Below, piece after piece: positions 44,576 through 55,459 of a stretch of 64,000 bases of DNA (position 1 is the first letter of the stretch; each line of letters opens with the position of its first letter). The translations under genes and the position numbers were made by a program. The notes under the pieces were generated by a model. That model did no database searches. It was given only the letters and a program-made list of their open reading frames with translations, and was not told the DNA's origin. The stretch comes from Adiantum capillus-veneris (Eukaryota; Streptophyta; Polypodiopsida; Polypodiales; Pteridaceae). The stretch covers positions 33,680,446 to 33,744,445 of the forward strand of contig CM043969.1 in assembly GCA_014529385.2 (NCBI GenBank). Reading direction: 5' to 3'.

Positions 44576-47500
44576 TAAGGGAGGGAGCAGCCATGGAGGA
44601 GGGGAAGAGGCAGGGCCTTCTCTCTCGTTCTCTCTCTCTCTCTCTCTCTCTCTCAGCTTGGAGAATCTCTCTCGCTCTCTCTTTCGGTGTCTCTTTTGTT
44701 TGAAGGAAGTGGCGAACATGGAGGAGATGCTGTGTGTTGGGTAGTCGTGGAGCTCATGCTGTTTTGCATGCAAATCGTGCTCGTTCAATCAAGCTATGGC
44801 AAGTTGCATCAGTTGATCAAGGAGCCAAGGGCGGCTGTGGGCAACACCCCTTGGCAAGCTTGGCATGCAGTGCCGAAGAGAACAGCGCGAGACGGGCCGC
44901 TTGCGGCAGGAGGGAGGAAACCAGAACTGCTCCATTCATGGCGGTTATGGCACCAAAAGGGGGCGCCTTAGGGTCCTTAGCAAGTACCGTTTCATGGCTG
45001 AAAGCTGCCAGGATAGCCACAAGCCGGCGCAAGCAAATTCATGGCCTCCTCGCTGTCTGCAGAAACGCCATCGCCAAACTTCACTTGCTTTAAATTTAGG
45101 GTGGGCGCCCTACTTTGGGTCACCCTCCCCTTGTTAAGGGCCAAGCCCCATGGCGGGCCGAAAGTCCATGAATTTCCCCTGCATGTCGGCTGAGGGTTTG
45201 GGCAAACAACCAGCAGCTGGATCTGCAGAAAACATCAGAGTCACAGGGAACCGACATTAAGGAATTTGGGGAAGCCAAGGCCAAGGGCCTTTCTCCCGCT
45301 TTAGTATTGTTGCTGCAGTGAGTTTGAGCAAGGATTTCCCCCTATGATGGGCATCTAACAGAGTAACTCGACACAAAAGCTCGAAAGCTCCTCGGTTTTG
45401 GGAGGCAATCCTTACACCGATAGCATAAATGGTATGCATATTTTGTTATATTTTTCTTAGTTGATTGGCTACATTTATGCAGTTCAAGAAATTGCTAAGG
45501 CTCCACCAAGCTTGGCATGCGAGGTCAGGCAACATGCAAGCAATTGATAGCATGGCATGTCGATTAGCATGATTACTGAGATGTCATGCACAAGCACAAG
45601 CACGGCTTGTGAACAATTATTTTCAACATTGCAATTTTGTTGTATCCAAAGGACCTCCGATGCAATTACTCACTCGAATCAAGCACGGCTTGAATCCCAA
45701 CCACTTGGCTCTGAAGCACGGCTTCTCAACGGTTGACTTTGATGCAAAAGCATAGCAAATTCGCGATGCTTTAGAATCTCAAGGAGATTGGCACATCCTA
45801 CTGCTCGACTTGATGCGAGGGGGCATGTTGCTCGGCATGGTCGACTTCGTGTCACTGTTTCTCGAGGCGGGTAGAGGATGTTTGCCACACAAGACTGGTT
45901 ACTTTCAGTTGAAATCACTCGACAAGGTCGATGCTTTTTGTCATGATATCTGTGTCTCAACAGCCGACTTCGTCGTCTAGTATCACAACATTCTTTATGC
46001 GAAGCAAGGCTTCAAGCCAGCTTATTTCATTACGTGACAGACGAGCGTATATGATACAAGGGATGTATATTTACATCCAACAGTTCCCATCCGTGCAGCA
46101 GATATGGCTATGAACCATTTTAAGCGAGTTTTGTTCCACGGACTTTTGAGTCAACTGGTGACCGCAACAACCAGGTTAGCCAATTTTATGTTCTTATTAT
46201 TTTTCCATGTTTACACTTTACTTGGCAATTACTGTCATTGTGCAAAGCAAAGTGCTTTGGCAATTTTACATGAAGCACGGCTTCTCCCTTGTGCCAAGGA
46301 ACTGCCCAAAGACTTGTCATCAAGGGCCGTGACACACAAGTTTGCAAAAACTGGCAAAATAGGGAATATCACCTCACAGAATTCCTACCAGTTTAGATTG
46401 TGCAAGGCACTTATGGTTTTGGTTCTCACGCTTGAAACCGTTATAGTAGCCAAGGGCTTACGTTTTTGCATGCAAGGCATGCTAAGCAGGTGGCATGGAT
46501 TCCACCACTTTATGCATTATGTTTCCGCTATCCAACTCGCAACTCTGTCAAGGACAGACTAAGTGATGGATTGTTGAACCTGATGGTTGGTTGCTATCAA
46601 CACCCAACAACACTAAAAGGAACCTAAATCTAGGACTTACTTCACAAGCAAAGTGCCAATGCTAAGTCATTTTCATACAATCACGACCCTGCAAAGGTAG
46701 ATCAAGATGTGGTTGTGTTTTTCTATTACCTCTCTCAAAGAGAGAGTCATAGCAGAAACTTGTTGCATGCTTATAGGATACACTGCACGTTAGGCATAAG
46801 ATGCACACGAGCATGGAAATCAACTATACATGTCATAGTCGTTCAAGGAAAGTTCCACAGCCCAGCATGCTCTTCTTCTCTCTCGTTCTCTCTCTTTTAG
46901 GGAATAATGCAAATCTTCTAAGAAGCGTTTGATACGTGTTTTGCTCGTGAGTCCGCCTGAGCCAAGGTGCTCTAACTCCTAGCTAGCACGTGGCTAAGAT
47001 GCTACTCAAATTAGTTTTCATCGGTTCGTCCATTGAACACTCATTTTCACAAGGGCTATGAGCCACACAGGCTACGAGCCATTGTCATGCCAAGGGCAAG
47101 ACCCAACTATTGGAATTCTTCGGGTGATTGTTTTCAAGAGTAAACAGATCTACCCAGGGAAGTATACATCGACGTTAATGGAAGAGCAAGGGTCTTGTCA
47201 TTCAGGATGTTTACGGTGTCATTTTTGCACTACACAGTAGCTGATCTCTACAAGGAAGTATAGATGCAGCAATCAGTTGAGACATCATGGTTGTCCACAA
47301 GAGCTAGGCAGTTCACTTGTGTGGATTTCTTGCTCTCTCTATAGCACTACGGAGTGTCTATGGACATACTGTTTTGGGGTAAGACCCGACAGGTGATTGC
47401 TACATCACCCAACAGTATTAAGGATCACAGTTTGATCTCCATTGAGGATCACAGTTGATCTCTCCCAGTTATACTTTCAAGGAAAGAATTCCACAATCTA

Positions 47501-48232
47501 CCACACGGTAGCGGACGAATTCAACTTTTCGAGTTGATTCCAATCATTATGTACACGGTTAACTATGTTGGTTACCGTTGCCTGCTAGTTGAGAAGTTTC
47601 TACAGACCGTCTTACCAAGGGTTTTGACTACGTAGATGTTAACCAAAGGGGTTGAATTGCGCAGGCAACACCCACGGTTTCCAGTGCAAGTTGTATAAAT
47701 CCGCTTGAATTTTTCAACGCCATGCCAAGGGCATGTTGGAACAGAGTATTTTGGACCATAGCGTCCACTATACCTTATGCTGTTACGAACCTCGTTGTAG
47801 GGTTCGATTTGGCACATGTTCTCACATGGGATACAACATGGTCTAGGAACTCAAGGAATTCAGTTTAGCCAGTGTGGAGCATGATACTGAGGATCCCTCT
47901 CACTCTTGTCGCGGACTGTTTGTAGTTACCTCCACACACAAGTACCAGCTCGTACTTGATGGATGTCGTTTTTCTTGATATCCTTGTTTGAGACATATTC
48001 CACATGTGGAGAATATGAGTCTCTTGGACTGACACTGGCGCCAACTTTTTACCAATGTGTCGCGACGAAGTCCCTAGGTGCTGGTCGCATCCATTGCTTT
48101 GACCATTTTAAGCACGTAATATCAGGAGCAATTTCAGTGGCCAGAAATTGTCAGGTACTAAGTACAAACTTGTTACGATTACAAGTGTTGGGAAACCACC
48201 TTAACGGAGGGTCGTTCCTACATGTAGCTAAG

Positions 48233-48406
48233 TATGCTATGTACATGAGAATGTCTCATGGTTGGTACCTAGGTGTGACTGGGTTGTCACATTCTGTTAT
48301 GGTCCAACTTTTGTTGCAAAATATGCTATATTCATGAGAATGTCTCATGGTTGGTACTTAGGTGTGATCGGGTTGTCACATTCTATTATGGTCCAAATTT
48401 GTTGCA
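48233..48406 (+). repeat. Tandem duplication, period about 89 bp
   Basis: Two units sharing ATGAGAATGTCTCATGGTTG and GGGTTGTCACATTCT. Confidence 0.88.
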
Positions 48407-49486
48407 AGACTTTCACGTACGTACCGTGGAAAGTCTCGTAATGGAATTGCGGTTCGGATATGTTTGTGTTAAATGCATGCACACTAGGTGTTATGGGCCC
48501 TAGTATTTAACACAAATTTATTCGGAGCGGCATGCAAATTCATGGAAATTATTGTTTCTGCAATTTTTTGCACTGCCAGTGCAATCTCTCTTGCAGATTT
48601 CGTATGCGTTTACACCCTGCCATACAAGGTGTTGGCTGAGTATGGGTGTTCGTAATTGGCTGCTTGAAACTCCAATCTGCTTTCAACCTAGTTGGTTGTC
48701 TCCATTCCATATCGAGTATTTAGTTGGATACTCAATGACTGAGTCATAGTTTGTCGTCAGTCGTGGGTGACTGTCTGTAAGTGGTTGGGAGAAAGCACCT
48801 CACTCTTACTGTTGCTATGCATCTCGCGTAGGATGGGCAGCTTACAAGCATTCTATTTAGTACTAAAGGATATGAAAAGTGCATACGTTAGTAAAGCACG
48901 CTACAGGATATGCTAAGTGCATACTTTCATAAGAAATGAAACAACTAGATCGGTTACCTTTCTGGTTTGGAGTTTGCTTCATATGATGAAAGGCATGTTA
49001 CAGCTAGTTCTAGTCTCTGCCTGTTATTCTCAAGTTATCAACCTTAATCATCCGTTTGGATAAGGTTGACTATTGGCAAGAAACCACTGCAAGTCAAGGA
49101 CTTGGTTGCTGTTGATGAGTATGTCAGCATAGTACTTTCATGGAAAGATGACCCAAGGTTATATTGCACATTCCAGTACCTTCAGAAAGTTGAAACCTGG
49201 GTATGCATTTAAACACCTCTTAGTTGTGATAACTCGTTTAGCATTCTCAAGTGAGTTCTAAATGGATCCTTCACGCTCTTTCGATTATGAGTCGGTTAAC
49301 CAAGATGGTTGCACAGGGACAACAATGTAGAAAATCAAGATGTTACTCTTGATTTCATTGAACCTCCCAATGAACCGGATTCCGATTCAATGAACCGTTG
49401 GATCCATGAGGGATGCCACGGTGGAAAACATTAGTGTTCTTATGAAGATACCACCACTTGTCTTTTCGAGGACGAAAACGCTTCTC

Positions 49487-49500
49487 CAAGGGGGGAGTAA
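49487..49500 (+). promoter_or_regulatory. Polypurine tract of the non-coding element
   Basis: CAAGGGGGGAGTAA directly precedes the right LTR. Confidence 0.8.
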
Positions 49501-49661
49501 TGTCAGCAAAGGGCAAACCCAGGCGAGTAGGACTCGGGCCACAGGGCCAAGGGCCGGCCGGCTGCTAAAGGCGGATAGGGGGATTCTGTTACAGTGGCCA
49601 AGGGCTATATAAACGGGTGGTTGGGCGGAGAATCCCCATAACGCAGCTCCTGGGTCTTATA
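49501..49661 (+). mobile_element. 3' LTR of the non-coding element
   Basis: 161 bp, differing from the left LTR at only a few positions, so the insertion is fairly recent. Confidence 0.85.
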
Positions 49662-49795
49662 TTTTCTATCTACATCCATCACATTGGTAAAGTCGATGTC
49701 GAAACCGTAATAAAGCATCTCAATCACGTATGGTGAGATCCCGTTCGTTTTTCCCAAGGTTACTTCCATGAAATTCATGTCTAGCAATATTCCAT
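49662..49795 (-). pseudogene. Unidentified element protein, second piece
   Basis: Minus strand GILLDMNFMEVTLGKTNG then SPYVIEMLYYGFDIDFTN and VMDVDRK. It is trapped between the LTR element and the CACTA element; both insertions split one reading frame. Excision of the CACTA element joins it to LKKLDLQFHEKN at 54,430-54,460 without a frame change. Family unknown. Confidence 0.45.
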
Positions 49796-49819
49796 CACTA
49801 CAAGAGGTACTTCACATTA

Positions 49820-49915
49820 GCGACGCTCATACTGCGACGCTCAAAAGTGAAATTCTATGGCGTCGCTATGAGCGTCGCTATTGTCTTTGTTGCATAGTGA
49901 TGCTCGTAGTGACTT
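49820..49915. repeat. Left subterminal repeats of the CACTA element
   Basis: Copies of AGCGACGCTCAT and its complement ATGAGCGTCGCT in both orientations. In CACTA elements such words bind the transposase or its partner. Confidence 0.75.
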
Positions 49916-50023
49916 TGACATGGGTAAAAATTAAATCGAGAGCGCCCAAAACTCAAATCTCATATCTGAATTTTTTGCGCTCAAGCGAAAGAGGTAACGC
50001 TCTCCCTCTCTCTCTCTCATTCT

Positions 50024-50024
<1 letters not shown>

Positions 50025-50072
<48 letters not shown>

Positions 50073-50081
50073 ACACACACA
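50025..50081 (+). repeat. 34-base C run followed by AC repeat
   Basis: C at 50,025-50,058, then (AC)n. Confidence 0.95.
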
Positions 50082-50144
50082 TGCATAAACAAAAAACACA
50101 TACACACACACATATTGCATAAAACAAAGAAAGCATATCACACA

Positions 50145-50149
<5 letters not shown>

Positions 50150-50181
<32 letters not shown>

Positions 50182-50184
50182 AGT

Positions 50185-50273
<89 letters not shown>

Positions 50274-50302
50274 AACGAAAAGAGAGAGGTAAGGGGAGAA
50301 AA

Positions 50303-50335
<33 letters not shown>
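50150..50335 (+). repeat. GA-rich microsatellite cluster
   Basis: Four (GA)n tracts separated by short AAAG-rich spacers. Confidence 0.93.
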
Positions 50336-50338
<3 letters not shown>

Positions 50339-50369
50339 TTTAAAAAAAGTAGAGAAAATATGAAATGAA

Positions 50370-50835
50370 ATGTTATATTAAGATTTAGAGCTAGGTTAGA
50401 TTTAAAATTACATTTAAAATTAAGTTAAATTAAGATATAAGATTAAGTTAGATTACATTTTATTTCTATTTAAAATTTATGCTAAATTTAAAATTATGTT
50501 AGACTAAAAACTAGGTTAAGATTTAAATTAGATTTAAAATTAGGTTAGATTTAGGTTTATGTTGAGTTTAAAATTAGGTTAGATTTAGATTTACGTTAGA
50601 TTTAAAATTAGGGCAAGATTTAAGATTAGCTACGTTAGATTTAAGTTAGATTACATTTAGGTTTAGGATTTAAGATTGGATTAGATATAGGTTTGTGTTG
50701 ATCGAGTTTAAGATTAGATTAGATCTAGATTTATGTTAGATTTAAGATTACATTAGATTTAGGTTTATGTTGGGTTTAAGATTAGATTAGATCTAGATTT
50801 ATGTTAGATCATACTAGATTAGATTTAGGGCATGT
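50370..50835 (+). repeat. Degenerate TTAGATTTA minisatellite
   Basis: Loose repeats of TTAGATTTA, GGTTTATGTT and TTTAAAATTA. The second CACTA element has the same kind of tract at 62,240-62,480. Confidence 0.75.
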
Positions 50836-51483
50836 CAATGAAAGCTTTGTCCAAAGAGCAAACACTAGGTACACAACAATATGTATATTCCCATCAAAAT
50901 ATGACACCTATTAACTCACCCACTAACCATGTTCAATTAGCTTAGAATCACCATATGTTCAATTATGTTAGATTTAAGATTAGAATTTGAATTTATTTTT
51001 TATATTAAAGTCTACCTTTGGGATTACGGAAAAAAAATAGAATTAGACGAACGGTGAAGTTAGCCTTGCGTTTTTACACGACTGGCTGAATCTTCCCAAC
51101 TCTCTACGGATAGGCGAACGGTGATCCCTCTCTTCCTCTCTACGGATACGATCTTAAGTTGGAAAGCTTTCAACGGTATGAAACTCAGATTGGAGGCCAA
51201 CATGTAATGTGCTAAGTAATCCCTTGAACAAGGATCTCCTGTCGACAGAGATGTTAAGGTGCTGTGAATTGCTACAGCTAGAGAAGAGGCAAAGGGGTTT
51301 TGTCCACTACATGCACTATCATGTAGACGTGGGTATGTAGATTTTTTATATCCACAAATATAGGCATTGACCAATAAAGATGAGATCATAACCCGGTGGT
51401 TCTGATCTCCGTGCACCTCTAGACTGAGGTGTGCGGGGATCGGACATGACTAGAGAATGTGAGGTAGTTTATAGTGTGAGCAA

Positions 51484-51488
<5 letters not shown>

Positions 51489-51532
<44 letters not shown>

Positions 51533-51535
51533 TAG
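51489..51535 (+). repeat. GA microsatellite
   Basis: GA-rich tract, matched in position by 63,097-63,145 in the second CACTA element. Confidence 0.93.
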
Positions 51536-51604
51536 AGATAAAAGACGGAGGATGCCAATAGAAGATTAAATTTATGTCCAAGTTATAAGGTTTTTACATT
51601 CATT

Positions 51605-52699
51605 ATGAGTAGTGAGGAGGATGTGGGGCCGTCCAACCGAAACATCTATCTCTCAACAAGGATCTTATGTCCTTGTAATCAATGCAAGCATGTTGTGCGA
51701 CGGACAAGATGCGTTTCTTTGCAGCACGTTCGTGAATTTGGCGAGTTTGATCCATCTATTATAGATCAAGTTGTTGCCAATTATAACTCGTCGGACTCTG
51801 ACGTTGGCCAACAGGCACCAATCTTGCAACCCAATCAACGTGTGCGCATGCGCTTTGGTCAAGCAGCATACGTGAGGCCAGAAGATGTAGCCTCTGACAG
51901 CTCAGAGGATGATCGTGCAAACCACAATCCCAACGAGGTAATGTTTGAGCACAAGATCGATGAAATGATCGAGACGATCATGGATTCAGAAAGGCTTATC
52001 TATGATGATATGAAAAGTGAAGCCCATACGCCATTGTATGATGGAGCACGTGTGTCTAGATTGAAGGCGCTCCTGGTTCTTCTCAACATGCAAGCAAAGT
52101 TTGGATGGAGTGACACTAGCATCACAGCGCTTTTCAGGTGATGTATTACAATGTGTTTACTTCAATAAAAAACTCTAGATCTATAATGATCTGATAGATT
52201 ACTTACACAAGTATACCGTATTTTGTTGGCTGTGTAGATTGCTCAAGGAGCACATACTGCCAGCTGATAATGTGATGCCAGATTCTAGAGAGGAAGCAAG
52301 AAAGATCTTGCAAAACTTGGGTATGGATTACAATTTGATTCACGCTTGTCCTAACGACTGCATTCTTTTCAAAGGGGAATACATAGACATGGAGAAGTGT
52401 CCGAAATGTGATTTCGAGAGATATCGAGTAGATCTCCATGGAACAAAAATTCCACAAAAGATTTTGCGACATTTTCCTCTGCTTCCTCGCATCAAGCATT
52501 TTTTTGAGTGTAAGTCCATGGCCGCCCTAGCATCATGACACGAGGAGAATAGATCTTCGGATGGTGTGCTACGGATTCCTACAGATTGTGTAGCCTGGAA
52601 ACATATAAACAATACATGGCCTGATTTTGCCAGGGAAGCTCGAAATTTGCACAGAGGTCTGGTTATGGATGGAAGAGACGCTAAGAGTAGTGCTTCTTA
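51605..52699 (+). pseudogene. CACTA TNP2-type transposase, N-terminal part
   Basis: Exon 1 (51,605-52,137) has the transposase-associated region (ILCPCNQCKHVVRRTRCVSL) and ends LYDGARVSRLKALLVLLN then FGWSDTSITALF. An intron (52,138-52,237; CAG|GTGATG to TGTGTAG) keeps the frame. Exon 2 continues LLKEHILPADNVMPDSREEA, IHACPNDCILFKGEYIDMEK, CPKC and KIPQKILRHFPLLPRIKHF, matching the TNP2 start. TGA at 52,536 replaces the usual Trp before HEENRSSDGVLR; the frame then runs to about 52,699 and ends. The catalytic remainder is deleted, so no active enzyme is made here. Confidence 0.88.
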
Positions 52700-52907
52700 G
52701 TGTCTCTTTTACCCGATCAACTAGATCTAGTGAAGGGACGAGCAGCATTTATGAGCAAAGATGGATCACCTCCTTCGCGATTGCAGCCTTAGTTTCCATC
52801 GCACTCGGAGCGCAGTGCTTGTACAAGATACGTAGAATGCACATGGGAGACAAATTCACAAGAACTTCACAGGAATCTCTCTACACAGGAATTCCTCCCC
52901 CTTTATG

Positions 52908-52911
<4 letters not shown>

Positions 52912-52986
<75 letters not shown>
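52912..52986 (+). repeat. CT microsatellite
   Basis: (CT)n of about 75 bases at the point where the transposase sequence is lost. Confidence 0.95.
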
Positions 52987-52988
<2 letters not shown>

Positions 52989-53068
52989 GTATAGTATAGA
53001 TTATAATTTGTCCATGTTTTCTTCTCCATTCAATATTAAGGTTAAATGTTCGTGTGTTTAATGCAGGT

Positions 53069-53204
53069 ATGGATGATGATGAGTTTCTTTCTTCTTTGTC
53101 ATCACCCCAGTAGAGGAGGTGGTACGAGGAGCGTCATCGCTCTGGAGCACCATCACACCGTTCCACTCCTTCAGCGTCTCCCTCTAGCCAAGTTTGTAGT
53201 CTAT
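53069..53204 (+). other. Short frame after a 3' splice-like site
   Basis: ATG following TTTAATGCAG|GT begins MDDDEFLSSLSSPQ, then TAG, then RRWYEERHRSGAPSHRSTPS. CACTA elements often have a second gene downstream of the transposase; this could be its first exon. No family match by eye. Confidence 0.2.
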
Positions 53205-54140
53205 GATTAGATATGGTCACTACCTACAAATACACACAATTGGCCTAAGAAACTAGCAATATTGAGAAAATTATACTTGCTACTCTAAAATGTATCGTAT
53301 TCTTCAGCAATCAAAAAACTCAACCATCATCATATACTATGCTATATAGCATATTAGGTCCCACAAAACTCAAGGAAGATTATCTTTATGTTATAAATTA
53401 CACTTACACAATCAAAATTGAATTTGGATATCAAGAAAGCCACCAAAAAAATCATAAAAGTGCTAATTTTGGCCAAAAAACAGGATTATGCAATTCTTGT
53501 AAATTGGTCATAACTTTCAATTTTAACACTTAGCTCTCCCTACAAGCATCAAAACATGTTGAGAACTATGAAGGCCTAACCTCTAGCCATCTAAACCTCA
53601 CAAACATGAAGTTTAGAGTGGTATAGTTGCCAAAAATTGAAAAAATGCCAAAAATAGGACCCGTTTTTTCACACAGTTTAGGTTCAAAAATGTTGTGCAA
53701 GAGTAAGGTTAATGGTGAGATCGATACTCAAAAAAAAATGCTAAGTTTTTTTCAGCTCATAAGGCAACTTTGTGGATATATAGCACCTAGAAATTCATTT
53801 TCATACTCTTCAAATAATTCAAGCAAAATGGTCACTTAACAGGACACAAAAGTGTCCAAGGACATAAAAGTGTCCTGTTACCATTCTAGTGTTAACAATC
53901 AAGTGATTTTCCCTATTTGTCATTGATTTACTTTCATCAATTTACTTTTGTCAGTTTTGTATCTTTATTCTACAAACAATACTATGCATGATGGAGTTAA
54001 TGGTTATATTGTCTTGTGGGTGACTATGTATTTTGGGTCTGTATTTTGGGTCTATACCTTGCACTTTCTTTCAAAGGTGAATGTGGGCTTATCCTAGATT
54101 CATTTAGGTTTAGTCTATTATTGAAACATTCAATATGGTT
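53205..54140. other. Gene-free interior of the CACTA element
   Basis: AT-rich, no coding family recognised. A short inverted pair of AAAGTGTCC words occurs near 53,850. Confidence 0.45.
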
Positions 54141-54143
54141 GAT

Positions 54144-54174
54144 GGGTGGCAAGGCATACAATGCCTTGCCACCC
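54144..54174. repeat. Perfect 14-bp hairpin
   Basis: GGGTGGCAAGGCAT, ACA loop, ATGCCTTGCCACCC, then a run of A. It sits just inside the right subterminal repeats. Confidence 0.85.
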
Positions 54175-54194
54175 AAAAAACATACCTCTCGAAC

Positions 54195-54400
54195 ATCGCT
54201 ATATAAGGATATGTAATGTCGCTACAAGCGTCGCTATTCTAAGCCTTCAACCGTCGCTATGGGCGTCGCTATATAGCGACGCATATAGTGACATAAAAAG
54301 CGACGCAGATAGCGACGTTCCCGTATCAACGTTGTTAGCGACGGTCTTAGCAACGCCAGGGAGTATAAAAACCCAATGTATTTCCATCGCTAAAAACGTC
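54195..54400. repeat. Right subterminal repeats of the CACTA element
   Basis: At least eight copies of GCGACG or its complement, including ATAGCGACGC and GCGTCGCTAT, in both orientations. Confidence 0.75.
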
Positions 54401-54426
54401 ACAAGTGCACACAACATCTTGTAGTG

Positions 54427-54921
54427 CATTTTTTTCATGAAACTGGAGGTCAAGTTTCTTTAGAATCTCTTTTTGAAGTCCTCCATGGAAATTGTCAGTG
54501 TTGTTGGTAGTGACGATGAGAGCAATGGCTGAGTTTGATGCAAGATTTTTGTATTGGTTGTTGCGAGTTGTTGACCTTTGATCTTGTATTGGGCTCTTCG
54601 TGCAATGCACTTGTAGAAATAATTATTTAGGTCTTCCTTGTTTGTGTATCCCACAATGACTTTGTATGGATGTTCACCTACCAGTTTAGTAGCTTCATTT
54701 GGCCTAATATTGCGAATATGAGTGGTTTCTCTTTGTTGAACAATGCAAGAGCGTCTTTCTTGAATTCTACGAGCATTTAAAAGGAAAACGTTGCTTTTGT
54801 TTACGGTTGTCAGATAAAAGAAATACTGATTTGTTTTATATCTCATGAAAAGTTGAGGTGGAGTTGAACTGACCTTATTATAGGCCATCTTGGATTTCTT
54901 GTTGTGTGATTGAATTTGCAA
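54427..54921 (-). pseudogene. Unidentified element protein, first piece
   Basis: A 153-codon frame (54,460-54,921) reads KVSSTPPQLFMRYKTNQYFF, NVFLLNARRIQERRSCIV, THIRNIRPNEATKL and PYKVIVGYTNKEDLNN. Near 54,560 a second frame (NLASNSAIALIVTTNN, then GGLQKEILKKLDLQF) takes over and runs to the CACTA insertion, so one frameshift is likely. Together with the pieces at 49,662-49,795 and 44,228-44,400, it forms one interrupted protein. I do not recognise its family; position suggests that it belongs with the GIY-YIG-like frame of repeat R2. Confidence 0.45.
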
Positions 54922-55112
54922 GACTTGTGGTTAGAGGAACACCAATAGACGATTAGTTCTTGATACAAATTGGAAGTGAAATCATAAGTGGACTAAACGT
55001 GATCGTGGTATTGATAGTTTGAATTTAATTATGACAAAGGTAAAAAAAAATCAAGTGCATGGTTACAATGATTTGAGAAAAGAGACCATAGATGGTATAA
55101 TTGAAGTACATG

Positions 55113-55459
55113 TGTAAGGACACGGGTCCTATGGGCAAGGCTATCGATACGACCGGACAATGTGTACGCTAGAGGGAGGCTATAAGATAGCATGGTTGGG
55201 TGGAGAGTAGAACACGCATTACTCTGGTCCTTTCAATGAAATCAGAGCTATTCTTGGAAAAGGAGAAAAGTGGATTGCATGTACATGCGACACGCATCTT
55301 CTTTCTCACCATCTGCAAGCAGAGACAACGGCGTCCTTGCAGTGCAGCAGAAAGAAGACAGGAACAGAGTTCTGTGCACACCAGAAGGAGACAAACAATG
55401 GACAACAACCGAGCCGACCCACGTACGCCCTCCACATTCATGCAAGATGATTTTGAGGT
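55113..55459 (+). mobile_element. Fragment of a short-LTR element
   Basis: A possible LTR of about 123 bp (TGTAAGGACACGGG to CCTTTCA, 55,113-55,235) is followed one base later by TGAAATCAGAGC, close to the initiator-Met primer site. About 210 bp of interior includes an ATG frame (MDNNRADPRTPSTFMQDDF) cut off where repeat R2 begins at 55,460. The GGTTGGGTGGAGA phrase before the LTR end is shared with the LTR of the 44,401 element, suggesting kinship. Confidence 0.4.

Larger units (their letters stand above)
44563..49490 (+). other. Interior of the non-coding LTR element
   Basis: No gene recognised. It holds a CT tract (44,632-44,654), several copies of a small palindrome AAGCACGGCTT (about 45,600, 45,683, 45,714 and 46,274), recurrent CCAAGGGC words, and a tandem duplication at 48,233-48,406. 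The 152-codon frame at 46,104-46,562 shows no known domain. Confidence 0.55.
44401..49661 (+). mobile_element. Non-coding LTR retrotransposon with 162-bp LTRs (LARD-like)
   Basis: Direct repeats of 162 and 161 bp (44,401-44,562 and 49,501-49,661) bound the element, and TTTTC flanks both sides (44,396-44,400 and 49,662-49,666). A primer site follows the left LTR and a polypurine tract precedes the right. The 4.9-kb interior has no frame longer than 152 codons and none resembling gag or pol. The last part (CTTTTCGAGGACGAAAACGC then AAGGGGGGAGTAA) resembles the 3' end of chromovirus elements. Such large non-coding derivatives move with proteins from related elements; the partner is unknown. Confidence 0.88.
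49796..54426 (+). mobile_element. CACTA DNA transposon, complete ends, truncated transposase
   Basis: The left end is CACTACAAGAGG and the right end TCTTGTAGTG, inverted repeats of the CACTA (En/Spm) type. CAT lies directly outside both ends (49,793-49,795 and 54,427-54,429), the expected 3-bp target duplication. Subterminal regions carry many GCGACGCTC/GAGCGTCGC words. The transposase is broken, so mobility would depend on another copy. A related element starts at 61,127. Confidence 0.93.

Noticed and set aside
46104-46562. 152-codon frame in the non-coding LTR element
   Set aside because: No resemblance to gag or pol and no motif; the length is compatible with chance in a 4.9-kb interior.
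51060-51416. Minus-strand 118-codon frame, with a relative at 62,808-63,029
   Set aside because: Conserved only because the two CACTA elements are homologous DNA; no motif, and it lies opposite the transposase orientation.
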